Shown: positions 46,297 through 55,967, counted from the first letter of the stretch. The stretch: DNA of 64,000 bases from Deinococcus sp. KSM4-11 (GCF_004801415.1 NZ_SSNX01000001.1:124001-188000); one strand, 5' to 3'. Numbers and translations: made by a program. Notes: generated by a model from the letters alone, not told the origin.

Positions 46297-48321
46297 ATGC
46301 GTGAGGATTCTCTTCCCGGCGCGTGGCGGCTGAACCTGCTCGGGCCACCCACACTGCGCGGCCCAGACGGACGCGCACACCCCCTGGGCGGCAAGGCCCT
46401 CGCCCTCGTCGCGTACGTGGCGCTGGAGGGCGCGGCCCCGCGCAGCCGGCTCGCCGGCCTGCTGTGGCCCGACACCGTTGAGGGCACCGCCCGTAATAAC
46501 CTCGTGCACGCGCTGCGCCGTTTGCACACCGCGCTCGGCGCGGAGGTGGTGGTGTCGGGTGATCCTCTCACGCTGAGCCCGGACGTGCGCGTGGACGCCA
46601 CGGCGGACTTGGGGGTGGGGGAACTGCTGGCCGGCGTCACGTGGCCCGAGCTGCCGGAACTGCACGACTGGCTGCTCGCCTGGCGCGAGCGGCTGGATGG
46701 GGAACGTGCCGCCCGCTGGCGCGCCGAAGCGCAGCGCCTGGAAGACGGGGGCGCGTGGGCGGCGGCGCTGGACGTGGTCGCCCAACTGCGCACCGTCGAT
46801 CCCCTCTCCGAGGACGCCCTGCGCCGCGAGATGCGCCTGCGCTATCTGCTCGGCGACCCGGCTCACGCCCTGGCCGTGTACGGGGAGGGCCGGGCGCGCC
46901 TGCGGGCCGCGCTGGAGCACGAGCCGCTCCCCGAGACGCAGGCCCTCGCCCACGCCATCGAGCGCGGCACGGTCAGCGCGGCGCCGCCCACACCGGTGCC
47001 GTCCCTTGCGCAGCGGGTGGGCCGGCCCCCCCTGGTCGGCCGGGAGGCGGAGTGGGCGCAGATGGAGGCCGCATGGGCCGCAGGTCAGGGCGTCGTGCTG
47101 CTCGGCGAGGCAGGCGTGGGCAAAACGCGCCTCGCGCTGGAGTTCCTGGAGGCGCATGGGGGAGGCATGCGCTTTCGCGGCTGCGTGGGCGACCGCGGCC
47201 TGCCGTACGCCACGCACGCCCGCACGTACCGGCAGGTGCTGCACGCCTTCCCAGACGTCACCCTGCCCGCGTGGGTGCGCCCGGAACTCGCCCGCATCCT
47301 CCCGGAGCTGGGCGACGCGCCGCCACCGCTGACGGACGAGGTGCAGACCCACCACTTCTGGCACGCGAAGACCGAGGTGCTGGGTGCGGCCATCGCGGCG
47401 GGCCTGCGCCGCATGGTGTTCGACGACGTACAGTTCATGGACGACGCGAGCATCGAGGCGGGGGCCTTCGTGTTCGCCCACCTCGGCTGGGGCCGGCCGG
47501 ACGCGCCGTATCGCACCATCCACTGTGCGCGGCCGGGCGGCCTGAATCCCGCGCAGCAGGGCGTGCTGCACGCGATGGTCGGCAGCGGCCTGATCCGCGT
47601 GATCGAGCTTGCCCCCCTGTCCGGGGAGGCCGTGCAAGCGCTCGTGGCGGCCCTCGACCTGCCCGCCCCCGGTGCTCACACGGATTCCCTGGCCGACACG
47701 CTGGGTCGCTACACCGGCGGCAACCCCCAGCTGCTGTTGGAGGCCGCCCGCAGCCTGCACGGCGTGCCCGCCACCCCAGACGGTTCGCTGCCCCTGCCGC
47801 CCGCTGCGGGCAGGATCACAGCCGCCCGGCTCGCCCGGCTGTCACCGGCGGCCCTGCACGCCGCGCGGGCCGCCGCGGTGCTCGGCAGTGACTTCGACGT
47901 GGATCTTGTCGCGCAGGTGCTCGGTACGCCGCTGCTGGCGACCATGGACGCGTGGGAGGAACTGGAAGGCGCGCAGGTCATGCGCGGCGCCGCCTTCGAG
48001 CACGACCTCGTGGCCGACGCGGTGCTCGCGGCAACGCCTGGCCCGATCCGGCGACTGCTGCATCGCGCGGCCGCCCGCACGCTCTCCGCCCAGCACGCCC
48101 CCCCGGCCCGCGTCGCCCGCCACTGGCACGCTGGCGGGGACGTACGCGAGGCCGCGCCATATTTCGCCCGCGCCGCCGAGGCCGCCCACCACGCGTACCG
48201 CCCCGCCGAGGCCGCCGGGTACGCCCTGGAGGCTGCGGCCGCGTACGAGCAAACCGGCCAGGCGGAACTCGCCGCCCTGTGGCACAACCACGCTGCGAGC
48301 CCCGGCTCTCTGGGGGCGTGA
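46297..48321 (+). CDS. BTAD-domain AAA ATPase regulator 2
   Basis: A 674-residue paralogue of the preceding protein with the same order: LNLLGPPTLRGPDGRAHPLG start, BTAD region, Walker A GEAGVGKTRLALEF, Walker B-like RMVFDDVQFMDD, and a helical tail ending without DNA-binding domain. The two align throughout, pointing to tandem duplication. Neither has an obvious target, but the small gene 150 bp downstream may be part of the unit. Confidence 0.85.
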   Translation: MREDSLPGAWRLNLLGPPTLRGPDGRAHPLGGKALALVAYVALEGAAPRSRLAGLLWPDTVEGTARNNLVHALRRLHTALGAEVVVSGDPLTLSPDVRVDATADLGVGELLAGVTWPELPELHDWLLAWRERLDGERAARWRAEAQRLEDGGAWAAALDVVAQLRTVDPLSEDALRREMRLRYLLGDPAHALAVYGEGRARLRAALEHEPLPETQALAHAIERGTVSAAPPTPVPSLAQRVGRPPLVGREAEWAQMEAAWAAGQGVVLLGEAGVGKTRLALEFLEAHGGGMRFRGCVGDRGLPYATHARTYRQVLHAFPDVTLPAWVRPELARILPELGDAPPPLTDEVQTHHFWHAKTEVLGAAIAAGLRRMVFDDVQFMDDASIEAGAFVFAHLGWGRPDAPYRTIHCARPGGLNPAQQGVLHAMVGSGLIRVIELAPLSGEAVQALVAALDLPAPGAHTDSLADTLGRYTGGNPQLLLEAARSLHGVPATPDGSLPLPPAAGRITAARLARLSPAALHAARAAAVLGSDFDVDLVAQVLGTPLLATMDAWEELEGAQVMRGAAFEHDLVADAVLAATPGPIRRLLHRAAARTLSAQHAPPARVARHWHAGGDVREAAPYFARAAEAAHHAYRPAEAAGYALEAAAAYEQTGQAELAALWHNHAASPGSLGA

Positions 48322-48471
48322 GGGCCACTTCCGCACAAGCGGCATCATCCTGTGGCCATGCCCAGCCGGGCAGACTCGGGGCACGTTCCTCGGCACGCGC
48401 TGCGGAGAACGAACGCACCGTCTGGGCGAGGAGCCCAGTCCGGCAGCCTGACCCGCCTTGGAGGAATTCCT

Positions 48472-48705
48472 GTGACCAGTCCCGATCCTACATCGCCGTT
48501 TCCGCCCATTCCGGAGCGCGGCGGGCGCATATTCGTCCTGCGCGTGTGGCACGAGCCGGCCACGCTGCCACACACCCCGGTGTGGCGCGCCTCGGTCATG
48601 CACGGCGCCCACGGCCAGCGCCGCTACTTTGACTCCATCGACGACTGCGTCGAGCACCTGTACAGCAAGTGCCTGCACGCCGATCTGGGGCTTCCGCCGG
48701 AGTGA
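48472..48705 (+). CDS. small protein next to BTAD regulators
   Basis: A 77-residue soluble protein starting with GTG 48472 after GGAGGA. It has RIFVLRVWHEP and GQRRYFDSIDDCVEHLYSKC, reminiscent of small proteins that accompany BTAD regulators in related genomes, but no family name is certain. The well-placed ribosome site and balanced composition favour a real gene. Confidence 0.65.
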   Translation: MTSPDPTSPFPPIPERGGRIFVLRVWHEPATLPHTPVWRASVMHGAHGQRRYFDSIDDCVEHLYSKCLHADLGLPPE

Positions 48706-49244
48706 TTCGTCAGGCCATCGGGTGCCATCGTCTGGTGGGCTGGCGCCGGTCAGCGGCAAAGGCTAACCACAGTCCCCATGCACCACTGCCCTCCACCCAA
48801 CGGGCCGATCGCGTCATAGGTTCTGCCGCGCGGCGCCGCGGACGTGCCAGGGCGCCAGCCGGGTGAAGGAGGACTGGGCATTCAAGGGATCTAGTTCCAC
48901 TCACGTCCTCAGCGCCGTGCCGAGCAGCGATGCGATCACTCTCGTGACGCCAGGGCGCCGGTATTCGGCGTGCTGAGACATCGACCTGGGCGCCGGAGGA
49001 GTCATCGGGTTTGAGACGGCGCCGAGATGTGGCCGTCGGCGCCGTACGCGGGGATGCGGCGTGTGCAGACGCCTTTGGCTTCCTTCAACCCCACAGATGA
49101 GCGTGCTCGCCCACGCGACGCCGTAGGGTCGGGCGGCCAGCCTCTGCACGTGGCCAGTGCCCTGCCGGCGCGATGCCCATGACATCAGACGTGTGCCAGC
49201 AGGCGCGGCGTCATGGACGCCGACCGCTGACTGCATCCCGGCCG
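48706..49244. other. intergenic region
   Basis: About 540 bp between convergent genes. No gene, RNA or strong hairpin was recognised; open frames on both strands are shadow-like. Confidence 0.5.
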
Positions 49245-49748
49245 TTACCTGCGGTTCAGGTCGGTGATCAATGCCTTCATCTCGCGCTCCTGCGTGGCGA
49301 TGATGCCGTCGGCCAGCTTCCGAACCCGGGGATCGCTGATGTGCGCCCGCGAGCTCGTCAGGATCGCGATCGAGTGGTGCGGGATCATCGCCTTCATGTA
49401 GGCCACGTCGCCTACCGTCGCCTGCGACCGCACCAGGTAGAGCCCCAGTCCAAACAGGACGGCGCTCGCCGCGAAGATGCCGGCGTTCACACGCCGGTTG
49501 CGGTACATCCCCTGCATGAACGCCAGCATGATCACGGCCATCACCGCGCCCATGTACAGCGCCATCCACATCCGGGTCTGACTGAAGTACACGTGGTCGA
49601 GCTGATAGGTGTTGAGGTACATCAGGCCGTACATGACCACCGTGGACGTGACGATCATGGCGACAAACCGCCCGTAGTGGTTCTTCATCGGCATGCTCCG
49701 CTTCATCGACTGCTCGCCAGATGTCGGGGCGTTCATGGGCCCATTCAT
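49245..49748 (-). CDS. DUF305 membrane protein
   Basis: A 167-residue protein with three membrane helices (about residues 27-48, 58-78 and 86-105) and a C-terminal ferritin-like DUF305 helix pair marked by YMKAMIPHHSIAILTS. DUF305 proteins often occur with copper and respiratory genes and bind metal through the PHH site in some cases. GGAGGA precedes ATG 49748. Its position just downstream of the PQQ-cytochrome operon fits. Confidence 0.82.
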   Translation of the reverse strand: MNGPMNAPTSGEQSMKRSMPMKNHYGRFVAMIVTSTVVMYGLMYLNTYQLDHVYFSQTRMWMALYMGAVMAVIMLAFMQGMYRNRRVNAGIFAASAVLFGLGLYLVRSQATVGDVAYMKAMIPHHSIAILTSSRAHISDPRVRKLADGIIATQEREMKALITDLNRR

Positions 49749-49812
49749 GTCGGTCCTCCGAATGGGTGGTCAGGTTCCCTTACAAGGAGCGCGGCAGGAA
49801 TGCCATGGATCG

Positions 49813-51456
49813 TCACGGCAGGCGGTACAGCACGACACGGTTCCCACTGGGCTTCGGGAGCGGCCCAGTCCACGTGCCACCGGCGGCGACGGCGACGTAC
49901 TGCCTGCCGCCGGCAAGGTACGTGATGATGCCGCCCAGGATGGCGACCTTCGTCTGGTCGCGGTACAGCACCTTGCCGGTCTTCGCGTCGAGGGCCTGCA
50001 CTTCGCCGTTCATGTCGCCGGTAAAGAGCAGGCCGCCATCCGTGGAGGCGAGGCCCGAGAGCATCGGGGTCTTCTGGTGCACCTTCCAGGCAACCGAGCC
50101 GTCTGCGGCGTTGACGGCGTAGGTCCAGCCGCTGGCCTTGCCGGGTGGATCGAAGGTGGCGCTGCCATCGAAGTAGAACATCCCGGGAATCAGTTTTCCC
50201 GGTTTGAGTGTGTATGCGGCGCAGAAGTCGACGGTGTTGATGTAGATCAGTGCCAGCCCCGGGTGGTAGGCCGGGCCATTCCATTCCACGCCGCCGTTCA
50301 TGCCGGGGCAGGTGCGTTGCGGGTTTTTCTCGACGGGCGGCGTGCCGGTGTTCAGCTGCGTGGACACCGGGGTCTTCGACACCAACTTGTGTGTGGCGCG
50401 GTCGTAGATGAAGAGGTCGGCGGCCTTGGTGCCCAGCGTCATATAGGGTTTGCCGGCACGGCTGTAGAGGGCGGGGGCGGCACTGGTGTCCCAGTCATGC
50501 ACGTCGTGCGCGAGCTGCTGCACGTACCATTTGAGCTTGCCGGTGTCGATGTCCAGGGCGACGACGGAATCGCTGAAGAGGTTCGCGCCTGCGCGGTTCC
50601 CGCCGTTGAGATCCGCCTGCGGGTTCCCGAGCGGGACGTACAGCGTCCGGGTCGCCGCATCCAGGCTGACGGACGTCCAGTTGGCGCCGCCGCCGTGTTC
50701 GCGCGCCTGGTCATTGGGCCACGTGTCCGCACCGAATTCGCCGGCCTGTGGGATGGCATTGAAGCGCCACAGTTCCTTGCCGGTGCGGATGTCCAGGGCC
50801 GTGATGTAGCCGTTCGCGGCCCAGTCGCCGCCGGCCGTGCCGATCAGCAGCTTGCCGTCGAACGCGATGGGCGCGGCGGGAACGAAGGCCCCGCTGGTCG
50901 AATCGACGAGGTGCGCGTTCCACAGAAGCTTGCCGGTCTTCGCGTCGTAGGCGAGGACGTGCCCGTCGGGCGCGCCGCGCATCACACGGCCCTGCGACAC
51001 GGCCACCCCGCGCTGCGCGGGGTACACGATGGGATCCTGGTACCTGTACTCCTCGTGCCAGATGACCTTGCAGTTTGTGGCGTCAGCCGCGTACGTGCCG
51101 CTGGGCGTCGTGAAGTACAGCGTGCCGCCCACCTCGACCAGGCTGGTCTCGAAGGTCGTGGAGAGGTGCAGGTCGAGCGTGCAGAGCTTCTTCAGCGTGG
51201 CGACGTTCGCCGTCGTGATCTGCTTCAGCGGGGAGTGCCGCTGGCTGCCCGGATCGCGTCCGGTGGTGGGCCAGTCCGTGGTGGCCGGATCGGTGAGCTG
51301 CGCGTCGGTGGGCGTGGACGTGCTGGCCACCGCGCTGAAGGTCTGCGTACTGGGCGTGAAGGGAGGCGCGTGCTGCGGGTCTCCCTGCGCCAGGGCAACG
51401 GTACACAGCGTCAGCATGAACACGCTGCGGGTCAGGCGGGTGGAGGATCGGATCAT
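49813..51456 (-). CDS. periplasmic PQQ-dependent dehydrogenase
   Basis: A 547-residue quinoprotein with a signal peptide (RSVFMLTLCTVALA). It has repeated beta-propeller tryptophan-docking blades (e.g. DAKTGKLLWNAHL, DIRTGKELWRFNA, DIDTGKLKWYVQQ, DAKTGKVLYRDQT) and the active-site run HDVHDWDTSAAP. Family members oxidise alcohols or sugars and pass electrons to cytochrome c. The vicinal Cys-Cys ring of methanol dehydrogenase is not seen. It is the last gene before DUF305 and overlaps the cytochrome c gene by four bases, so its acceptor is probably that cytochrome. Confidence 0.87.
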   Translation of the reverse strand: MIRSSTRLTRSVFMLTLCTVALAQGDPQHAPPFTPSTQTFSAVASTSTPTDAQLTDPATTDWPTTGRDPGSQRHSPLKQITTANVATLKKLCTLDLHLSTTFETSLVEVGGTLYFTTPSGTYAADATNCKVIWHEEYRYQDPIVYPAQRGVAVSQGRVMRGAPDGHVLAYDAKTGKLLWNAHLVDSTSGAFVPAAPIAFDGKLLIGTAGGDWAANGYITALDIRTGKELWRFNAIPQAGEFGADTWPNDQAREHGGGANWTSVSLDAATRTLYVPLGNPQADLNGGNRAGANLFSDSVVALDIDTGKLKWYVQQLAHDVHDWDTSAAPALYSRAGKPYMTLGTKAADLFIYDRATHKLVSKTPVSTQLNTGTPPVEKNPQRTCPGMNGGVEWNGPAYHPGLALIYINTVDFCAAYTLKPGKLIPGMFYFDGSATFDPPGKASGWTYAVNAADGSVAWKVHQKTPMLSGLASTDGGLLFTGDMNGEVQALDAKTGKVLYRDQTKVAILGGIITYLAGGRQYVAVAAGGTWTGPLPKPSGNRVVLYRLP

Positions 51457-52148
51457 GGCGTGTCCTTCTGCGGGGTCAGGGAGGCGACGTAGGCGGAGAC
51501 GTTCTTGAGCTCGTCGTCGGTGAGCGGCTGTGTGATGACGTGCATGGCGTTCTGACCAGGCTGGTCGCCCGGCGGGGCAGCCCGTACCGTGCGCAGGTAC
51601 GACATCGCGTAGCCGGGACTCTGATGGAACAGCGAGGGCGTGCCGCGCTGCGGGTCGCCGCGTGCTGTGTCGCCGTGGCAGACCGCGCACGCGATCACGC
51701 CGCGCGCCGGCTCACCGTGGTCGTACAGGCGCTGCCCGGCGGCCACGTCCGCGCTGCCCACCGACGGCCACGCGCCCACGGGCTTCTGCGCGGCGAGGTA
51801 CACGGCCATATCGGCGATCTGCTGCACGTCGAGTTTCTGGAACACATTGATCATGCTGGTCACGCGGACATCCGGGATGTTGCCCTGCCCATGGTGGAAG
51901 CGCAGCATGTTCTTGTACAGCAGGGCCACCTGCTGCCCGGCGAGGTTGGGAATGTCCGCGTTGGTCGGCTGCCCTTTTCCTCCGTGACAGCTCTCGCAGT
52001 AGTACGCGCCGATCAGCGTCTTGCCGCGCGTGGGCTCCCCGGCGGGCATGGGCTGCTCCGGCACCGTGGCGGGCCGCAGCGCGTACATCAGGCCACCGGC
52101 TGCGGCGAGCACGCCGAGCAGGGCCGCAGGGGCCGTCCAGCGCGTCAC
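51453..52148 (-). CDS. diheme cytochrome c 1
   Basis: A 231-residue exported protein with an N-terminal membrane/signal segment and two heme motifs, CESCH and CAVCH. Distal methionine candidates are in MINVFQKL and AMHVITQPL. It begins with GTG inside the stop of the next upstream gene. It is the likely electron carrier between the PQQ enzyme and the caa3 oxidase, alone or with its paralogue. Confidence 0.9.
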   Translation of the reverse strand: MTRWTAPAALLGVLAAAGGLMYALRPATVPEQPMPAGEPTRGKTLIGAYYCESCHGGKGQPTNADIPNLAGQQVALLYKNMLRFHHGQGNIPDVRVTSMINVFQKLDVQQIADMAVYLAAQKPVGAWPSVGSADVAAGQRLYDHGEPARGVIACAVCHGDTARGDPQRGTPSLFHQSPGYAMSYLRTVRAAPPGDQPGQNAMHVITQPLTDDELKNVSAYVASLTPQKDTP

Positions 52149-52861
52149 GGCAGACTCCGGGCGGGCATCGCCTCGACATACGCGGCGACCGCACGGATGT
52201 CCGCGTCGCTCAAGCTCCGCGCGACGGTGCGCATGGCCTGCGGGCCTGCCTGTCCGTCGGCGGTGGTGACCGGTAGCGCCCGGTACCCGTTCAAGCGGTA
52301 GGTGACGTATCCAGCGTGTTGTCCACGCAGCGCAGGAATCAGCGGCGTGGCCGTGCCGGTCCCCGCGTCGGTGTGGCAGGTTCCGCACGCGATCACCCGA
52401 TCCCTTGGGCGGCCGCGCACGTAGAGGGTCTGACCGGCCACCAGGTCACTGTCAGCCGGCGGGCGGGTCGCGGGGGGGGTCGGGTCGGCCGCGTACATGC
52501 GTGCCAGCGCGGTAATCTGCGCGTCCTTCAGGTTCGCGGCATACCGCGGCATGATCCCGCTGCCGTTCCGTGCACCCTGCCTGCGGAAGGCCTTCAGGCG
52601 CGCCTCCAGCCACTCCGGACGCTGCCCGGCCAGCACCGGGATGTTCGACAGTGGGGAGCGTCCCTGGGCGCCGTGACAGGTGGCGCACCCCAGCCGAACC
52701 TGCAGGTCGCCAGCGTCCATGCGGGTCGTCGCCGGCACGGCGGCCGGCACCGGACGCGGCGCGGGCGTCGGAACTGACGCCGGTGCCTGGCCGAGCGCCC
52801 CGAGCACAACGCCGCCGCCCAGGATCGCCGTCACGCTGCACCAGATCCACAGGCGCGTCAT
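52145..52861 (-). CDS. diheme cytochrome c 2
   Basis: A 238-residue exported cytochrome with a signal anchor, a Pro/Ala-rich linker and two heme motifs, CATCH and CGTCH. It resembles the preceding gene product and the cytochrome c4 layout. ATG 52861 overlaps the stop of the subunit-IV-like gene by four bases. Confidence 0.9.
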   Translation of the reverse strand: MTRLWIWCSVTAILGGGVVLGALGQAPASVPTPAPRPVPAAVPATTRMDAGDLQVRLGCATCHGAQGRSPLSNIPVLAGQRPEWLEARLKAFRRQGARNGSGIMPRYAANLKDAQITALARMYAADPTPPATRPPADSDLVAGQTLYVRGRPRDRVIACGTCHTDAGTGTATPLIPALRGQHAGYVTYRLNGYRALPVTTADGQAGPQAMRTVARSLSDADIRAVAAYVEAMPARSLP

Positions 52862-53181
52862 GGCCGCTCTCCCGCCGAGGCGTCCAGCCACGCCCGCCAG
52901 GAGGCCACGCCCTCACGCACCCACAGCCACACCCCCACCAGGACGGCGAGCGCACCCAACACCGCAACGCCCCAGCTGGGCCATACGGTGCCCAGCGCGA
53001 TCAGCGTGATTCCCGTCGCCGTGATCAGCGGTGCGGAGGTGTGGCGGACGTGCGGCAACTCCTCTGGGGGGTGCCAGTCGTCACCGGGCCGCAGGGCCGG
53101 GCTGGACGGTTGCGCTGGATGCTGACGGGGATCGGCATCGTCGGGCTGTGTGGGCGTGGTGGTGTTCAGGTCACGCGACAT
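52858..53181 (-). CDS. cytochrome oxidase subunit IV-like membrane protein
   Basis: A 107-residue protein: a Pro/Asp/His-rich cytosolic half (HPPEELPHVRHTSAP) and two close membrane helices (about residues 52-90), then a basic helix. The position between CtaG-like and cytochrome genes and the two-helix layout suggest a small oxidase subunit. Sequence signature is weak. Confidence 0.6.
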   Translation of the reverse strand: MSRDLNTTTPTQPDDADPRQHPAQPSSPALRPGDDWHPPEELPHVRHTSAPLITATGITLIALGTVWPSWGVAVLGALAVLVGVWLWVREGVASWRAWLDASAGERP

Positions 53182-53710
53182 GCCGCACCTCCGGAGGAGT
53201 CTCGTCCCCTTCGCGACCCACCAACCGGGCCACCACAATCAGGCCGGCGGTCATGTACAGCAGGCCGCCGCCCACCCACATCAACGTGCCGGCGGCGGCG
53301 GCGCCTGAACCCATCCCGCCGTAGGCGACCCACGCGCCAGTTAGGGCGCACACCGCCATCTGTGCGACCACGACCACCAGGGCGGCCACGTCCGCGCGCC
53401 ACACCACCAGCGCGAAGGGCAGGCCGGCCGCAAAGAACAGCCCGCCTTCGACCGCGAGGAGGGCGGGGGCCGCCTGAGCACCCATCATGACGCGGGGCAG
53501 GTGGGCCACGACCGTCACGGTCGCCAGCGCCAGGAACCCCGCCAGGGCGGGCACGCGGGGCCGCCAGTCGGGCCGCGCAGCGAGCAGTGCGGCCGGCACC
53601 AGCAGCGAGAGGATCAGGTGCGCCAGCATGTGACCCGGCATGCGTCCCATGGCGTACAGTGCCGCCGCGGTCAGGGACAGCAGCGGCGCCGCTACCCGCC
53701 ACACGATCAT
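53171..53710 (-). CDS. CtaG-like cytochrome oxidase assembly membrane protein
   Basis: A 179-residue protein with six membrane helices. GRMPGHMLAHLILSLLVPAAL matches the helix with His/Met residues of the caa3_CtaG family, which helps assemble caa3 oxidase, possibly in copper delivery. ATG 53710 overlaps the subunit III stop. It also overlaps the next gene by 11 bp. Confidence 0.72.
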   Translation of the reverse strand: MIVWRVAAPLLSLTAAALYAMGRMPGHMLAHLILSLLVPAALLAARPDWRPRVPALAGFLALATVTVVAHLPRVMMGAQAAPALLAVEGGLFFAAGLPFALVVWRADVAALVVVVAQMAVCALTGAWVAYGGMGSGAAAAGTLMWVGGGLLYMTAGLIVVARLVGREGDETPPEVRHVA

Positions 53711-54288
53711 GTCATCCTCCAGACGTAGAACACTAGGTACAGCACGACCCACACGGCGTCCACGAAATGCCAGTACAGCGCGGCGGCGGCGACACCCGGC
53801 GCGCGGGGCCCGATCAGGCCGCGCGCACTGAGCACGCCCAGGCCCAGCAGCACCGGCAGGCCCAGCAGCACGTGCAGGCCGTGCAGGCCAGTCGCGGTGT
53901 AAAAGGTGGCGTAGAACAGGCTGGCCCCGACCGTGCCGCCGACCGCGTTCAGATGCCGCCACTCCAGGCCCTGGGAGATGGCGAAGACCGCGCCCAGCAG
54001 GGCAGTCACGACGTACAGCGCCGCCGCGCCGCCACGGCGTCCCGCCTGACGCTCGCGCTCGGCCAGGAGCAGCGTGCCACTCGAGCCCCACAGCAGCGCG
54101 CTGAACACCAGCATGCGCGCCGGGTCGAGCAGGTCCTGTCCGCTGGCCGCGCCCGTGCGGCGCAGGTACACGTTCGAGATAATCAGAAGCAGGAACATGA
54201 CGGTATCGCTCGCCAGGAAGGCGATCATGCCCAGGTGGGAGCGTGACATCCGGTCGGACGGGATGGCGGTCGCAGGGGCGCCGGTCAC
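53707..54288 (-). CDS. ctaE: cytochrome c oxidase subunit III
   Basis: A 193-residue five-helix subunit III. Marks are GMIAFLASDTVMFLLLI, the glutamate in SQGLEWRHLN, FYTATGLHGLHVLLG and the end YWHFVDAVWVVLYLVFYV (partly cited). It supports proton uptake and stability of subunit I. GTG 54288 overlaps the subunit I stop. Confidence 0.93.
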   Translation of the reverse strand: MTGAPATAIPSDRMSRSHLGMIAFLASDTVMFLLLIISNVYLRRTGAASGQDLLDPARMLVFSALLWGSSGTLLLAERERQAGRRGGAAALYVVTALLGAVFAISQGLEWRHLNAVGGTVGASLFYATFYTATGLHGLHVLLGLPVLLGLGVLSARGLIGPRAPGVAAAALYWHFVDAVWVVLYLVFYVWRMT

Positions 54289-55967
54289 CGGTGACCACGC
54301 TCCTCCTCGCGGATGTGTCCGTGGCCCTGCTTGTCATGTCGCCTTGGCCGCACGTGATCCATGTCGTCGGGGTGCTTGAGATCCCACAGCGGGCGGCGCG
54401 AGTGCAGCGGCGGAAGCAGGGCGAAATTCCCCTCCGCAGGGGGGCTCTGCGTGAGCCACTCCAGCGTCCAGCCGTTCCACGGATCGCGTCCGGCCACCTC
54501 GCCGTGCGTGCGCGAGCGGATCAGGTTCACGAGCAGCACCAACAGGCCGATCCCGAGGATGAACCCGCCCACGGTGGAGATCAGGTTCAGGATCCCCCAG
54601 CCGGGCAGATCCGGGTAGGTGTACACGCGCCGGGGCATGCCCATCAGGCCCAGCAGATGCTGCACCAGGAACACGCCGTTGAAGCCGACCACATTCAGCC
54701 AGAAGCCCCAGCGGCCGAGCCGCTCGTTTAGGAAGCGGCCGGTGATCTTCGGGTACAGGTAGTGCAGCCCCGCGAGCGCCGCGAACAGCGACCCGCCGAA
54801 CAGCACGTAGTGGAAGTGCGCGACCACGTAGTAGGTGTCGGTCAGCTGCCAGTCGATGGGCACCACGGCGAAGCTCACGCCGGTCACGCCACCGAAGGTG
54901 AACTGCACGATGAACGCCGCGGCGTACAGCATCGGCAGCGTGTAGCGCACCGAGCCCTTCCACATGGTCGCCAGCCAGTTGAAGACCTTGATCCCGGTCG
55001 GAATGGCAATCAACATCGAACTCATGCCGAAGGCGAGTTCCACCGGCCACGCCAGGCCGACGGCGAACATGTGGTGGGCGTACACAGCGAAACTCAGGAA
55101 GGCGATGGCAACGGTCGACCACGCCACGAACTCGTAGCCGAAAATCGGCTTGCGTGAGAAGACCGGGATGATCTCGCTGATCAGGCCCCACGCCGGCAGG
55201 ATCAGCAGGTAGATCTCGGGGTGGCCGAACAACCAGAAGTAGTGCTGCCACAGCACCGGATCGCCGCGCGTGAACAGCCCGGCTCCGAGCAGGCGGTCGA
55301 CCTCCAGCATCAGCAGCACGGCGGTCAGGCACGGCAGCGCGAACAGAATGATGAAGCCGTTGACCCACGTCATCCAGGCGAACATGGGCATGCGCTTGAA
55401 CAGCATGCCCCGGGCCCGCAGCCGCGCCCCGGTCACCAGGACGTTCACACCGGTCAGGGTGGTGCCGTAGCCGCTGACGATCAGCGCGGCGGACCACAGA
55501 TCCACGCCTCGTTGCGGCGTGAAGCCCGTCTCGCTCAGGGGCGCGTAGCTGAACCAGCCCTGCGAGGGCGCGCCGGTGAAGGGACTGAGGTACAGGAGGA
55601 CGCCGCCGCCGACGAACAACCACAGGCTCAGGGCGTTCAGGCGCGGGAAGGCCATGTCGCGCGCGCCGAGTTGCAGGGGCAGAAGGTAGTTCGTGAAGCC
55701 CAGCAGCAACGGTAGCAGCACGAAGAAGATCATGGTGGTGCCGTGCATGGTCAGGAAGCGGTCGTAGGTCTCGCCAGACAACAGGCGGTTGCCGGGCACG
55801 GCGAGCTGCACGCGCATGACCAGCGCTTCCAGGCCGCCCAGCCCCAGGAACACGGCGGCCGCGCCCATGTACGTCAGGCCGATACTCTTGTGATCCGTGG
55901 AGGTCAGCACGTCCCACGGTCGCGCGGAGCGGGCGAGCGGGCGGGACACGGCGGGGGCGTCGGTCAC
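54285..55967 (-). CDS. ctaD: cytochrome c oxidase subunit I (caa3 type)
   Basis: A 560-residue catalytic subunit with twelve helices. Heme a ligand is in FLTMHGTTMIFF. The CuB site and cross-linked tyrosine are in FGHPEIYLLILP, with histidines in YAHHMF, and the heme a3/a ligands are in AHFHYVLFGG. The GHPE glutamate marks the A-type D-channel. The C-terminus ends in a His-rich cytosolic tail (HDKQGHGHIREEERGH), which may bind metal. The stop overlaps subunit III. Confidence 0.95.
   Translation of the reverse strand: MTDAPAVSRPLARSARPWDVLTSTDHKSIGLTYMGAAAVFLGLGGLEALVMRVQLAVPGNRLLSGETYDRFLTMHGTTMIFFVLLPLLLGFTNYLLPLQLGARDMAFPRLNALSLWLFVGGGVLLYLSPFTGAPSQGWFSYAPLSETGFTPQRGVDLWSAALIVSGYGTTLTGVNVLVTGARLRARGMLFKRMPMFAWMTWVNGFIILFALPCLTAVLLMLEVDRLLGAGLFTRGDPVLWQHYFWLFGHPEIYLLILPAWGLISEIIPVFSRKPIFGYEFVAWSTVAIAFLSFAVYAHHMFAVGLAWPVELAFGMSSMLIAIPTGIKVFNWLATMWKGSVRYTLPMLYAAAFIVQFTFGGVTGVSFAVVPIDWQLTDTYYVVAHFHYVLFGGSLFAALAGLHYLYPKITGRFLNERLGRWGFWLNVVGFNGVFLVQHLLGLMGMPRRVYTYPDLPGWGILNLISTVGGFILGIGLLVLLVNLIRSRTHGEVAGRDPWNGWTLEWLTQSPPAEGNFALLPPLHSRRPLWDLKHPDDMDHVRPRRHDKQGHGHIREEERGHR

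Noticed and set aside
48901..49569. Minus-strand 222-codon frame overlapping DUF305
   Set aside because: It overlaps the DUF305 gene in another frame, is Arg/Gly/His-rich, and has no ribosome site.
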